A stretch of 12,292 bases of DNA from the NCBI GenBank assembly GCA_029562045.1, contig JAKQWJ010000071.1:1-12292 (forward strand). The letters run 5' to 3'. Positions 6,590 through 12,292 of the stretch are shown in pieces. The translations under genes and the position numbers were made by a program. Under the pieces are notes generated by a model, which searched no databases, was not told where the DNA came from, and was given only the letters and a program-made list of their open reading frames with translations. The stretch's first letter is position 1. Each line of letters begins with the position of its first letter. This DNA comes from Spirochaetota bacterium. GTDB lineage: Bacteria > Spirochaetota > Spirochaetia > DTKZ01.

Positions 6590-7342
6590 TCAGGCCGCCC
6601 GCAGGTGGAGGCAGGAAATATTGTCCCTCCCTCCGGCCTCCTTCGCCGCCGCCACCAGGGCGGGGACCGGGTTGAGGGGATTCTCCGCCGTGATGGACCC
6701 GATCCTCCGGTCCCCCAGAAGGTCGTGGAGCCCGTCGGTGGAGAGGAGGAGCGCCCCCCCGGTCCGGGAGAGCCCGCCGACGGCGCCGAAGTCACAGTAG
6801 GCATCGGGAGAGCCTCCTCCCAGACAGTTGACCAGTATGTGGGACGGCGCGTCCGGCCTTCCCGTCGCCTCCCGCAGACTGTGGTCCCGGGACAGCCGGA
6901 CCGGCCCCTCCGCGCCCAGGAGATAGGCCCGGGAATCGCCGATGTTGACCCAGCTCCACTCCCCGCCGTAGAGGAGAAAACCCGTCAGCGTCGTGCCCAT
7001 CCCGCGCAGACGGGGGTCCCGGTCCCCCGCCCGGCGGAGTTCACCGTGGGCATGGGCCGTCAGGTCCTGAAAAAACCTCCGCAGATCCCCCAGGCCAAGT
7101 CCCGGCGCCAGCTTCCCCACCTGGGCGTCGAAGAAGCGGAGCGCCGTTTCGCTGGCCACCTCCCCGGCGGGGGCGCCCCCCAGCCCGTCGGCGACGGCGA
7201 AGAAGAGGATGTCCCCGTCCCGGACCTCCAGCTCGACGTCAAAGATCCCGTCCCGGATGAAGCGCCCCGCCGCCAGGACCATGTCCTCGTTGTCCCTCCG
7301 CAGAAGGCCCCGGTCGCAGGCGGCGTGAATGTCCAGCCTCAT
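6590..7342 (-). CDS. PP2C-family serine/threonine protein phosphatase
   Basis: This is a soluble, metal-dependent phosphatase expected to remove phosphate from Ser/Thr residues, usually opposing a Hanks-type kinase. The 250 residues match a single bacterial PP2C domain. Metal-binding and catalytic motifs are all present: RRDNED at 15-20, ADGLGG at 51-56 (Asp52), GMGTTLT at 114-120, NIGDSRAY at 133-140, STDGLHD at 201-207 (Asp203), and GGRDNISC at 237-244 (Asp240, Asn241). No membrane segment or extra domain is visible. The ribosome-binding site is weak (GGAA close to the ATG). It lies 88 bases downstream of mscL in the same direction and may share its transcript. No kinase gene is in the window, so the partner is unknown. 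The Ras-like GTPase system next door is a candidate pathway by position only. Confidence 0.93.
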   Translation of the reverse strand: MRLDIHAACDRGLLRRDNEDMVLAAGRFIRDGIFDVELEVRDGDILFFAVADGLGGAPAGEVASETALRFFDAQVGKLAPGLGLGDLRRFFQDLTAHAHGELRRAGDRDPRLRGMGTTLTGFLLYGGEWSWVNIGDSRAYLLGAEGPVRLSRDHSLREATGRPDAPSHILVNCLGGGSPDAYCDFGAVGGLSRTGGALLLSTDGLHDLLGDRRIGSITAENPLNPVPALVAAAKEAGGRDNISCLHLRAA

Positions 7343-7430
7343 GATTTCCGGCCCGGGAATGCCCGCGTCCGGTCCCGGGACGGCGGGTGAGGGACGCCGG
7401 GAAACCTGCGGGGCGCGGCGGCGGGAACGG

Positions 7431-7859
7431 TCATTTCCGGACCAGCGCGTCGCGGATTTCGGTGAGGAGCAGGACCTCCTCCCTCGGCGCGGGGGCCTCC
7501 GCCGCCTTCCCCGCGTCCCGCCGCTTCAGGCTGTTGACCCCCTTGACCAGCAGGAAAACCGCAAAGGCCACAATGACGAAGTTGACAACCTTGTTTATGA
7601 AGAGACCGAAATTCAGGGTCACCGCTCCGGCGGCCCGGGCGGCTTCCATGCTCGCATAGGGACCCGGGGGAAGCCCCTCCTTCAAGACAAGAAAAAAATC
7701 CGATGCATCTATCTGCCCGATTATCAGGCCCAGGGGCGGCATCAGGAGGTCGTTGACCAGGGAGGTCACGATGGCCCCGAATGCGGCCCCGATGATGATG
7801 CCCACCGCCATGTCGACGACGTTTCCCCGCATGGCGAACTCGCGAAATTCCTTGAACAC
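7431..7859 (-). CDS. mscL: Large-conductance mechanosensitive channel MscL
   Basis: This is an inner-membrane channel that opens under membrane tension to release solutes during osmotic down-shock. The product has 142 residues, normal for MscL. The N-terminal amphipathic helix and first membrane helix read FKEFREFAMRGNVVDMAVGI and then IIGAAFGAIVTSLVNDLLMPP, covering about residues 2-42. The periplasmic loop spans about 43-83 and includes AGAVTLNFGLFIN. The second membrane helix follows at about 86-107, and a charged helix (EEVLLLTEIRDALVRK) ends the protein. The start codon is GTG at 7857-7859 with a strong AAGGAGG site (7867-7873) 7 bases upstream. It is divergent from the GTPase gene and upstream of the PP2C gene. 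Confidence 0.97.
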   Translation of the reverse strand: MFKEFREFAMRGNVVDMAVGIIIGAAFGAIVTSLVNDLLMPPLGLIIGQIDASDFFLVLKEGLPPGPYASMEAARAAGAVTLNFGLFINKVVNFVIVAFAVFLLVKGVNSLKRRDAGKAAEAPAPREEVLLLTEIRDALVRK

Positions 7860-7907
7860 GGCCTATCCTCCTTCGTTGGGAGCCTGGGATTTTTTCGCCC
7901 CCCCATC

Positions 7908-7932
7908 ATTTTATCGCAGGGGGCCGTAAAAT
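7908..7932. promoter_or_regulatory. AT-rich inverted repeat upstream of mscL
   Basis: ATTTTA (7908-7913) and TAAAAT (7927-7932) are exact inverted arms with a 13-base spacer. They stand out in an otherwise GC-rich 171-base gap between mscL and the GTPase gene. The minus-strand copy of the first arm reads TAAAAT, which could serve as a -10 element for mscL, but I see no convincing -35 partner. Confidence 0.3.
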
Positions 7933-7983
7933 CCTCCCCCCGCCGTGCCGATAGGAATACTGCGGGCTTTCTGCGGATTCCGT

Positions 7984-8009
7984 AAAAAAAAGGAAGCGGT
8001 TCCCCGCTT
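7984..8009 (-). terminator. Intrinsic terminator facing leftward, just upstream of the GTPase gene
   Basis: Read on the minus strand, AAGCGG (8004-8009), a GGAA loop and CCGCTT (7994-7999) form a perfect 6-bp stem with a tetraloop. CC and then eight T residues (7984-7991) follow. This is the classic Rho-independent layout. No minus-strand gene ends here; the sequence to the right is the plus-strand GTPase operon. It would therefore stop antisense transcripts running leftward from the minus-strand genes beyond 10200 before they reach mscL. Confidence 0.65.
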
Positions 8010-8013
8010 TCAG

Positions 8014-8022
8014 TGGCATAAT
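8014..8022 (+). promoter_or_regulatory. Extended -10 promoter element for the GTPase operon
   Basis: TGG followed by CATAAT (8017-8022) matches an extended -10 element (TGn plus five of six -10 bases). No -35 hexamer is recognisable at 17 bases, which is tolerable for extended -10 promoters. Transcription would start about 7-9 bases later, at or next to the ATG at 8031, so the message may have no leader. No ribosome-binding site is visible before that ATG, in keeping with this. Confidence 0.45.
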
Positions 8023-8030
8023 GTATGCGT

Positions 8031-8540
8031 ATGGTCAAGAAAAAAGTCTGCCTTCTGGGACAGTTCGGCGTGGGCAAAACGAGCCTCATCGAAAAGTTCG
8101 TGTTCAACGTGTTCTCGGAAAAATACCTCTCCACCATCGGAGTCAAGGTGGACAAGAAGGAGGTCGTTCTGCCTGACGGCCGGCGGGCGGTCCTGATGGT
8201 CTGGGACCTGGCGGGGCAGGAGGAGGAGAACCCCGCGCCCAGGGCCTATCTGAAGGGAATGTCCGGGTACCTTCTGGTGGCCGACGGCACCCGGCCGGAC
8301 ACCCTGGAAATGGTCCGGAGAATCCATAAAACCGTCGGCGGGCAGTACCCCGATGTTCCCTTCAGACTGCTGATCAACAAGTCAGATCTGACGGCGGACT
8401 GGAAAATCAGCCCCCGGGATTACGAGGATTACACCCGCAAGGGCGTGGAGGTGCACATCACCAGCGCCAAGGAGGGCACCGCCGTGGAGGATGCCTTCGT
8501 GGGTCTTGCCGGAGCCATGCTCCGGCCGGAGGGAGGATGA
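8031..8540 (+). CDS. Ras/Rab-like small GTPase
   Basis: This is a single-domain bacterial member of the Ras superfamily, 169 residues long. All five nucleotide-binding motifs are present: P-loop GQFGVGKTS at 10-18, switch I Thr35 in LSTIG, WDLAGQEE at 58-65 with the catalytic-type Gln63, NKSD at 116-119 for guanine specificity, and TSAK at 144-147. The switch II spelling is close to eukaryotic Rab proteins and unlike Era, Obg or other ribosomal GTPases. There is no C-terminal cysteine, so lipid anchoring is not expected. The frame also has an ATG at 8025; I prefer 8031 because protein homology begins MVKKKV and the promoter fits a start there. Its stop overlaps the next start in ATGA, so the two proteins are probably made together. 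It presumably acts as a GTP-regulated switch on the downstream membrane protein; that is inference. Confidence 0.9.
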   Translation: MVKKKVCLLGQFGVGKTSLIEKFVFNVFSEKYLSTIGVKVDKKEVVLPDGRRAVLMVWDLAGQEEENPAPRAYLKGMSGYLLVADGTRPDTLEMVRRIHKTVGGQYPDVPFRLLINKSDLTADWKISPRDYEDYTRKGVEVHITSAKEGTAVEDAFVGLAGAMLRPEGG

Positions 8541-10225
8541 GCGCCGACCCCCGTTATGGGAGGCTGGACGCCCGGGAACGGCGCAACCTCCGAGAGCTGG
8601 AAAAGCGGCTGTCCGGCTCCGCCGTGACGCCCCGGGCCGTGGGGGGCGCCCTTCCGGAAGCGGTGCTGACGGACAACACGGACCGCCAGAAGCTGGCAAA
8701 ATCCATCATGGGAGTCACCGAAGACGCCATCACCCTGTCGGTCCGGACCGATCCCCAGACCCTGTCCACCGCTCTCTTCCCCATCATCGGATCGGCCATC
8801 CGGAAAGCCGTCAACAAGCTTCTCTCCGAAACCATGGTCCGGATGAACGCGGGGCTGGAAAACACCTTTTCCCTCCGGCGGATGGCCTGGAGATTCCAGG
8901 CCTGGAGGTCCGGCGTTTCCTACATGGAGATCCTCCTCCGGAACACCCTGGTCTTTCAGGTGGAGCATGTTTTCCTGATCCACCGCCGCACGGGCATCCT
9001 GCTCCACGACTGCTCCCGCGCCGGCACCCAGCTGGCGGACAAGGACATGGTGGCTTCCATGCTGACGGCGGTGCAGGATTACATCCGGGATTCCCTGCGA
9101 TTGCGGCGGAAAAGCGACGGCATGCACACCCTGACCGCCGGAGAATACTCCTTCGTCGTGGAGGACGGACCTCTGGCCATCATCGCCCTCATCGTCCGGG
9201 GAACTCTGGACCCCTCGCTCCGGGAGACCGCCCAGGACGCCCTGGAAACCATCCACCTCCGGATGACGGGCCCCCTCTCCTCCTTCTCCGGGGACACCAC
9301 CGGTTTCGCCGAGGCCGAGACCTACCTGAGGCCCTGCCTGACCGGCCGGAAGCGGGACGACGGGAAAAAGGTCCCGATCTACTCCATCGTTCTCATCTCG
9401 GTCCTGCTGGCCGCCGCCGCCTTTTTTCTGGGGCGCAGCGTCCTGGAAAGACGGGAGCGGGAACTTTTCATCGAACGGCTTCGCGCCGCCCCGGGTGTCG
9501 TGGTCACCGGCGTCACCCGGGGATGGGGAAAAACCGTGGTCCACATCCTCCGGGATCAGGATATGGAGGACCCCTTCCCGGGGGAGGACCCGCCCGAGGG
9601 ACTGTCCGTCCAGTCCCGGGAGTACCTCTCCCTGGAACCGGAGTTCGTCCTGCGGCGGCTCCGGCTCATCCTGCAGCCCCCTGCGGAGGTGAGTCTCCAG
9701 TTCCGGGACGGGGTCCTGCACGCCCGGGGCCCCGCTCCGGAGGCATGGGTGCGGGACCGCCTGCCCCTGGCATACACCGCCGGCGGGGTGAAGGAGGTCC
9801 GCCACTCCCGGGAGAGGGAGGGAACGCCACTGCCGGAACCTCTGGGTTCTCTGTCCCGGGACCTGTCACTCCAGACGGTGCTTTTCCCCGCGGACCTGGA
9901 CACTCCCCTGCCGGGTCAGGACGAGGCGCTGGAGCGGGTCCGGACCCTGATCCGGAGCATCCTCCGCGCCGCCGGGGAATCGGGCCTGTCCGCCCGGATC
10001 GAGGTGGTGGGGCATGCCGCGGGAGAGGTCCAGGACCAGGGGAGTGTCCGGGTGAGCCTGGGGCGGGCGGAAAAAATCGCCGGACTCCTGTCCTCCCGGG
10101 ACGGAGAGCTGGAAAAACACCTTGTCCCCCGGGGAGTGGGGACCGCCGAACCGCCGGTTCCGGAGACGTCCCGGGATGGTAAGGAGAAAAACCGGAGCGT
10201 CACCTTCCGAGCAGTCTTTCGCTGA
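8537..10225 (+). CDS. Transmembrane protein with roadblock/longin-like cytoplasmic part, BON-like segment and OmpA-like end
   Basis: This 562-residue protein starts in the ATGA overlap with the GTPase gene. Residues 1-135 are charged and helical (GALPEAV at 37-43, LFPIIGSAIRKAVNKLL at 80-96). Residues about 138-240 alternate strand and helix, with VFLIHRRTGILLH at 145-157 and MLTAVQDYIRDS at 175-186. This resembles roadblock/longin-type domains that bind or regulate small GTPases. One membrane helix lies at about 280-299. Residues about 310-425 look like BON-type repeats (DGVLHARG at 391-398). Residues about 443-562 resemble an OmpA C-terminal domain: IEVVGHAAG at 488-496, SLGRAEKIAGLL at 507-518, PRGVGTAEPPVP at 531-542 and KNRSVTFR at 551-558. 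The Asp normally found in GHxD, which contacts peptidoglycan, is Ala here. I recall similar OmpA-family proteins of unknown function. Its 3' end overlaps a minus-strand gene by 26 bases. Confidence 0.8.
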   Translation: MSADPRYGRLDARERRNLRELEKRLSGSAVTPRAVGGALPEAVLTDNTDRQKLAKSIMGVTEDAITLSVRTDPQTLSTALFPIIGSAIRKAVNKLLSETMVRMNAGLENTFSLRRMAWRFQAWRSGVSYMEILLRNTLVFQVEHVFLIHRRTGILLHDCSRAGTQLADKDMVASMLTAVQDYIRDSLRLRRKSDGMHTLTAGEYSFVVEDGPLAIIALIVRGTLDPSLRETAQDALETIHLRMTGPLSSFSGDTTGFAEAETYLRPCLTGRKRDDGKKVPIYSIVLISVLLAAAAFFLGRSVLERRERELFIERLRAAPGVVVTGVTRGWGKTVVHILRDQDMEDPFPGEDPPEGLSVQSREYLSLEPEFVLRRLRLILQPPAEVSLQFRDGVLHARGPAPEAWVRDRLPLAYTAGGVKEVRHSREREGTPLPEPLGSLSRDLSLQTVLFPADLDTPLPGQDEALERVRTLIRSILRAAGESGLSARIEVVGHAAGEVQDQGSVRVSLGRAEKIAGLLSSRDGELEKHLVPRGVGTAEPPVPETSRDGKEKNRSVTFRAVFR

Positions 10226-11027
10226 ATCCTCTTCCCAGATTCTCCGCGTCCGCCGGGGGAACTCCAAATCTGCCGGAAAACACGTCCTTGAGAAAGCGGG
10301 AGAGATTGAGCCCCATCCGGGGCTGGTCGGGGAAAAAATAGGCGAACTGGTAGCTCTGCGGGTCCAGGACCCGGGACCGGGCGCCGGCGGCCACCGGCCC
10401 GGCGGCCATGGTGACGATGTATCGAGAATAATCGAAGACCTCCGGCTCGGGCCTGTCGAAGGCGGCGGAGGGCACGAGAAGCGGGGCCTGATCCTGGGGC
10501 GACACGACACAGTACATCCGGGGCTCCTCCGATTCGGCGCGGACGCCCAGATCCAGGTACTCCAGGCGGGTGGAGCCGGTCTTTCTTTCCCCCTCGAACC
10601 GGGCGGAACCGTCCGCGTCGGGGGAATGGTAGGCCAGCAGGATCCCGTCCTCCTCCGGGGTGGCTTCCGGCCGGTAGTATCCAAAGAGGGGAAAGCCGAA
10701 ACCACTCCGCACGAAGGAGCTTCCCAGGTGACGGGGGATCATCCCGATCTTTTTCACCTCCGGAGGCGCGTCCTCCAGAAGCCCGTTCAGGTACCGGATC
10801 ATGGCGGAGATATCCCCCGCGCTTTCCTCGTCCCGTCGGAGATAGCCGTCCTGGTGCAGGATGGCGTGGGCCCGGAGGACCGACAGGACCTGGACGAGTT
10901 TGTCCCGGCGTCGGTCCCGGTCGAAATCCAGGAGCGGCTCGTACTCGTCGGAATCGAAGAGGAGGCCATGGAAACGAAGGACCGAAACGATGCGGTCCGC
11001 CGGGGACGCTTTCCCTACGTCCGCCAT
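10200..11027 (-). CDS. Protein of unknown function, coupled to the HD-GYP gene
   Basis: I do not recognise this 275-residue product. It appears soluble: no signal peptide, no membrane segment and many charged residues. Residues 10-60 (ADRIVSVLRFHGLLF, then DRRRDKLVQVLSVLRAHAIL) look helical. RYLNGLL around 78-84, a Gly/aromatic stretch GFGFPLFGYYRPE around 109-121, YHSPDADG around 132-139 and the C-terminal FAYFFPDQPRMGLNLSRFLK around 232-251 are its most distinctive parts. I start it at the ATG at 11027, which overlaps the HD-GYP stop as TGATG and so suggests translational coupling. The frame is open further upstream, but that reading is low-complexity and lies inside the HD-GYP gene. Base composition matches the neighbours. 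A role as partner or target of the c-di-GMP phosphodiesterase is a guess from context. Confidence 0.75.
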   Translation of the reverse strand: MADVGKASPADRIVSVLRFHGLLFDSDEYEPLLDFDRDRRRDKLVQVLSVLRAHAILHQDGYLRRDEESAGDISAMIRYLNGLLEDAPPEVKKIGMIPRHLGSSFVRSGFGFPLFGYYRPEATPEEDGILLAYHSPDADGSARFEGERKTGSTRLEYLDLGVRAESEEPRMYCVVSPQDQAPLLVPSAAFDRPEPEVFDYSRYIVTMAAGPVAAGARSRVLDPQSYQFAYFFPDQPRMGLNLSRFLKDVFSGRFGVPPADAENLGRGFSERLLGR

Positions 11028-12199
11028 CAGCCCAGTTCCGGAGACAGAAGTTCGATGCCCTCGGGTTCCCGGCGCAGCCTGACGATGTCGTCCAGCACCA
11101 GGAAGAAGGCTTCCACCAGGGCCGGGTCGAAGGAGACTCCGGATTCCTTTTTTATGTACTCCGCCGACCGGTCCAGGTTCCAGGCCTCCTTGTAGGGGCG
11201 GCGGGACATCAGGGCGTCGAAAACGTCGGCGATGGCGCAGATCCGGCTCATGATGGGTATGGCCGTCCCGGTCAATCCCTCGGGATAGCCCAGCCCGTTC
11301 CACTTTTCATGATGGTGCAGGGCGATGTCCCGGGCCAGCCGGAAAAGGACGAAATCGTCCTGGTCCAGAAGATCCGCTCCCATGGTGGTGTGGCTCTTCA
11401 TGATTCTCCACTCTTCCCGAGTCAGCCTTCCGGGTTTGAGCAGAATGGAGTCGGGCACGCCGATCTTCCCCACATCGTGCAGCAGGCTGGCGTGGAAAAA
11501 CCGGTCCCGGTCCTCCCGGGACAGGCCGGCCTTTTCCCCGATGAGGACGCAGCTCCTGCCGATGCGGTATATGTGGTCCCCCGTATCCACGTCCCGGTAT
11601 TCGGAGGCCCGGGCCAGTCTGGCGATCACCGCCAGCCGGGAGTTCAGCAATTCCATGGTCCTCTGCCGGACCTTCGTCTCCAGTTCGTGGTTCTGGATCC
11701 GGATGATTTCCAGGAAACGGTTCAGGTCAGCGTTTTTTTCCGCCAGGGACTTCCCGAGAAGATCCAGTTTTTCGTTGGCCGCCAGCAGTTCCCGGTTCCG
11801 CTTTTCCAGATCCTGCTTCAGCAGGGTGATTTCGTTGTTCCTCTGGATGACCTTCCGCCGAGTTTCCATGGCCGGGGTCTGGTCTTCCAGCGCCACCAGA
11901 GCAGCGTGTTCTTTTCCCGAAACGGGAAATACGTCGAGATCGAAATAGAGTCTGCCGTTCCCCGATCCGGCCTCCCGGGCCACCCCGGGAAGCCTGAACT
12001 CCCCGGCCCCGTTTTTCAGGATGGCGAGAATTTCCTCCTCTCGCCCGACGATCTCGTGGAAGACATCCGCCAGGGGGATCGGCCCATCGGGGCGGGGGAT
12101 CCGGAGGTACCGCCAGAAGCCCTCCCCGGTGGGGTGCAGAAACCCCCGGACATCCAGGGGTTCGTAATGGATATCGAAGCGTTTCAGCAGTTCGTCCAT
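11027..12199 (-). CDS. PAS-like/coiled-coil/HD-GYP protein, probable cyclic-di-GMP phosphodiesterase
   Basis: HD-GYP domains hydrolyse cyclic di-GMP and lower this second messenger. The 390-residue product has a PAS-like sensor part at about 1-110 (RLYFDLDVFPVSGKEHAALV at 83-102 looks like a PAS end). A coiled coil with heptad-like Leu spacing spans about 115-185, and the HD-GYP domain about 187-365. Catalytic and metal-binding residues seen are Glu200, DTGDH at 205-209, LLHDVGKIG at 239-247, His270, HHEKWNGLGYP at 296-306 and ADVFDAL at 324-330. The GYP motif has Asn301 where Asp is most common. No membrane segments are seen, so the protein is cytoplasmic. The ribosome-binding site is weak (AGG very close to the ATG). 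The next gene overlaps its stop codon. Confidence 0.9.
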   Translation of the reverse strand: MDELLKRFDIHYEPLDVRGFLHPTGEGFWRYLRIPRPDGPIPLADVFHEIVGREEEILAILKNGAGEFRLPGVAREAGSGNGRLYFDLDVFPVSGKEHAALVALEDQTPAMETRRKVIQRNNEITLLKQDLEKRNRELLAANEKLDLLGKSLAEKNADLNRFLEIIRIQNHELETKVRQRTMELLNSRLAVIARLARASEYRDVDTGDHIYRIGRSCVLIGEKAGLSREDRDRFFHASLLHDVGKIGVPDSILLKPGRLTREEWRIMKSHTTMGADLLDQDDFVLFRLARDIALHHHEKWNGLGYPEGLTGTAIPIMSRICAIADVFDALMSRRPYKEAWNLDRSAEYIKKESGVSFDPALVEAFFLVLDDIVRLRREPEGIELLSPELG

Positions 12200-12209
12200 A
12201 CCTGTAAAG

Positions 12210-12230
12210 ATATCCCCGATCCGCGGATAT
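12210..12230 (-). other. Inverted repeat just upstream of the HD-GYP gene
   Basis: ATATCC (12210-12215) and GGATAT (12225-12230) are exact inverted arms around a 9-base loop. They occupy most of the 32-base gap between the preceding stop codon and the HD-GYP ATG. On the minus strand CTTTAC follows, too short a T-run for a firm terminator. It might shape initiation of the HD-GYP gene, whose ribosome-binding site lies right after it. Confidence 0.3.
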
Positions 12231-12231
12231 T

Positions 12232-12292
12232 TCAGAGAAAGAGCAGCGCTCCCGCGACGACGGCCCCCGCCAGGTTGGCCTCCAGACGCGGG
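12232..12292 (-). CDS. C-terminal end of an unidentified protein, possibly membrane-bound (5' part beyond window)
   Basis: Twenty codons, nineteen of them coding, are readable on the minus strand before a TGA stop at 12232-12234. The sequence PRLEANLAGAVVAGALLFL ends in a hydrophobic run of about thirteen residues, which could be the last part of a membrane helix. It is in the same direction as the HD-GYP gene, 32 bases upstream of it. The fragment is too short to identify, and chance openness of the frame cannot be excluded. Confidence 0.4.
   Translation of the reverse strand, partial: PRLEANLAGAVVAGALLFL

Noticed and set aside
8429..9805. A 458-codon open frame on the minus strand across the OmpA-like gene, and a similar plus-strand frame at 8491-10182
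   Set aside because: Both give Pro/Gly/Arg/His-rich low-complexity products caused by high GC. The plus frame at 8537-10225 has a membrane helix, OmpA motifs and ATGA coupling to the GTPase.
11028..11303. N-terminal extension of the unknown 275-residue protein
   Set aside because: The extension is Arg/Gly/Pro/His-rich and overlaps the HD-GYP catalytic domain in another frame. The ATG at 11027 fits a TGATG coupling.
1..12292. CRISPR arrays, tRNA or rRNA genes, insertion sequences
   Set aside because: No regularly spaced direct repeats, no tRNA-like cloverleaf and no transposase were seen while reading both strands.

Overview
The window reads as part of the chromosome of a GC-rich (by eye about 60-65%) Gram-negative bacterium. 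A TRAP transporter with a secreted binding protein and an OmpA-type protein indicate a periplasm. The mix of TRAP transporter, split transketolase, HD-GYP protein and Ras-like GTPase would suit an anaerobe such as a Synergistota or Desulfobacterota member, but no marker gene is present, so this is a weak inference. There are no tRNAs, rRNAs, insertion sequences or CRISPR arrays. Genes are packed tightly, and the longest gap is about 170 bases.

Region 1 (1-6563, minus strand) is one catabolic and uptake operon. Reading right to left it has a good sigma70-type promoter (6535-6563), a uroporphyrinogen-decarboxylase-like protein with a probable TTG start, the two halves of a split transketolase, a GarR-type 3-hydroxyacid dehydrogenase, and the TRAP transporter subunits DctQ and DctM. 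After a 117-base gap holding two inverted repeats comes the binding protein DctP, cut by the window edge. The likely logic is uptake of an organic acid or sugar acid, two-carbon transfer by the transketolase and reduction of a semialdehyde by the dehydrogenase. The actual substrate cannot be read from the sequence.

Region 2 (6590-7859, minus strand) encodes a PP2C-type Ser/Thr phosphatase and, upstream of it, the mechanosensitive channel MscL. Region 3 (8014-10225, plus strand) is a translationally coupled pair. The first gene is a Ras/Rab-like small GTPase that may be translated from a leaderless mRNA. The second is a 562-residue protein with a cytoplasmic roadblock/longin-like part, one membrane helix, a BON-like segment and an OmpA-like end. 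This pair is the most interesting system here because it could link a cytoplasmic GTPase switch to the cell envelope.

Region 4 (10200-12292, minus strand) has the last codons of an unidentified, possibly membrane, protein. It is followed by a PAS-like/coiled-coil/HD-GYP protein (probable c-di-GMP phosphodiesterase) and a 275-residue protein I do not recognise, coupled to it by a TGATG junction. The 3' end of the unknown gene overlaps the 3' end of the region 3 operon by 26 bases. An intrinsic terminator facing leftward lies just upstream of the GTPase gene, where it could stop antisense transcription before mscL.
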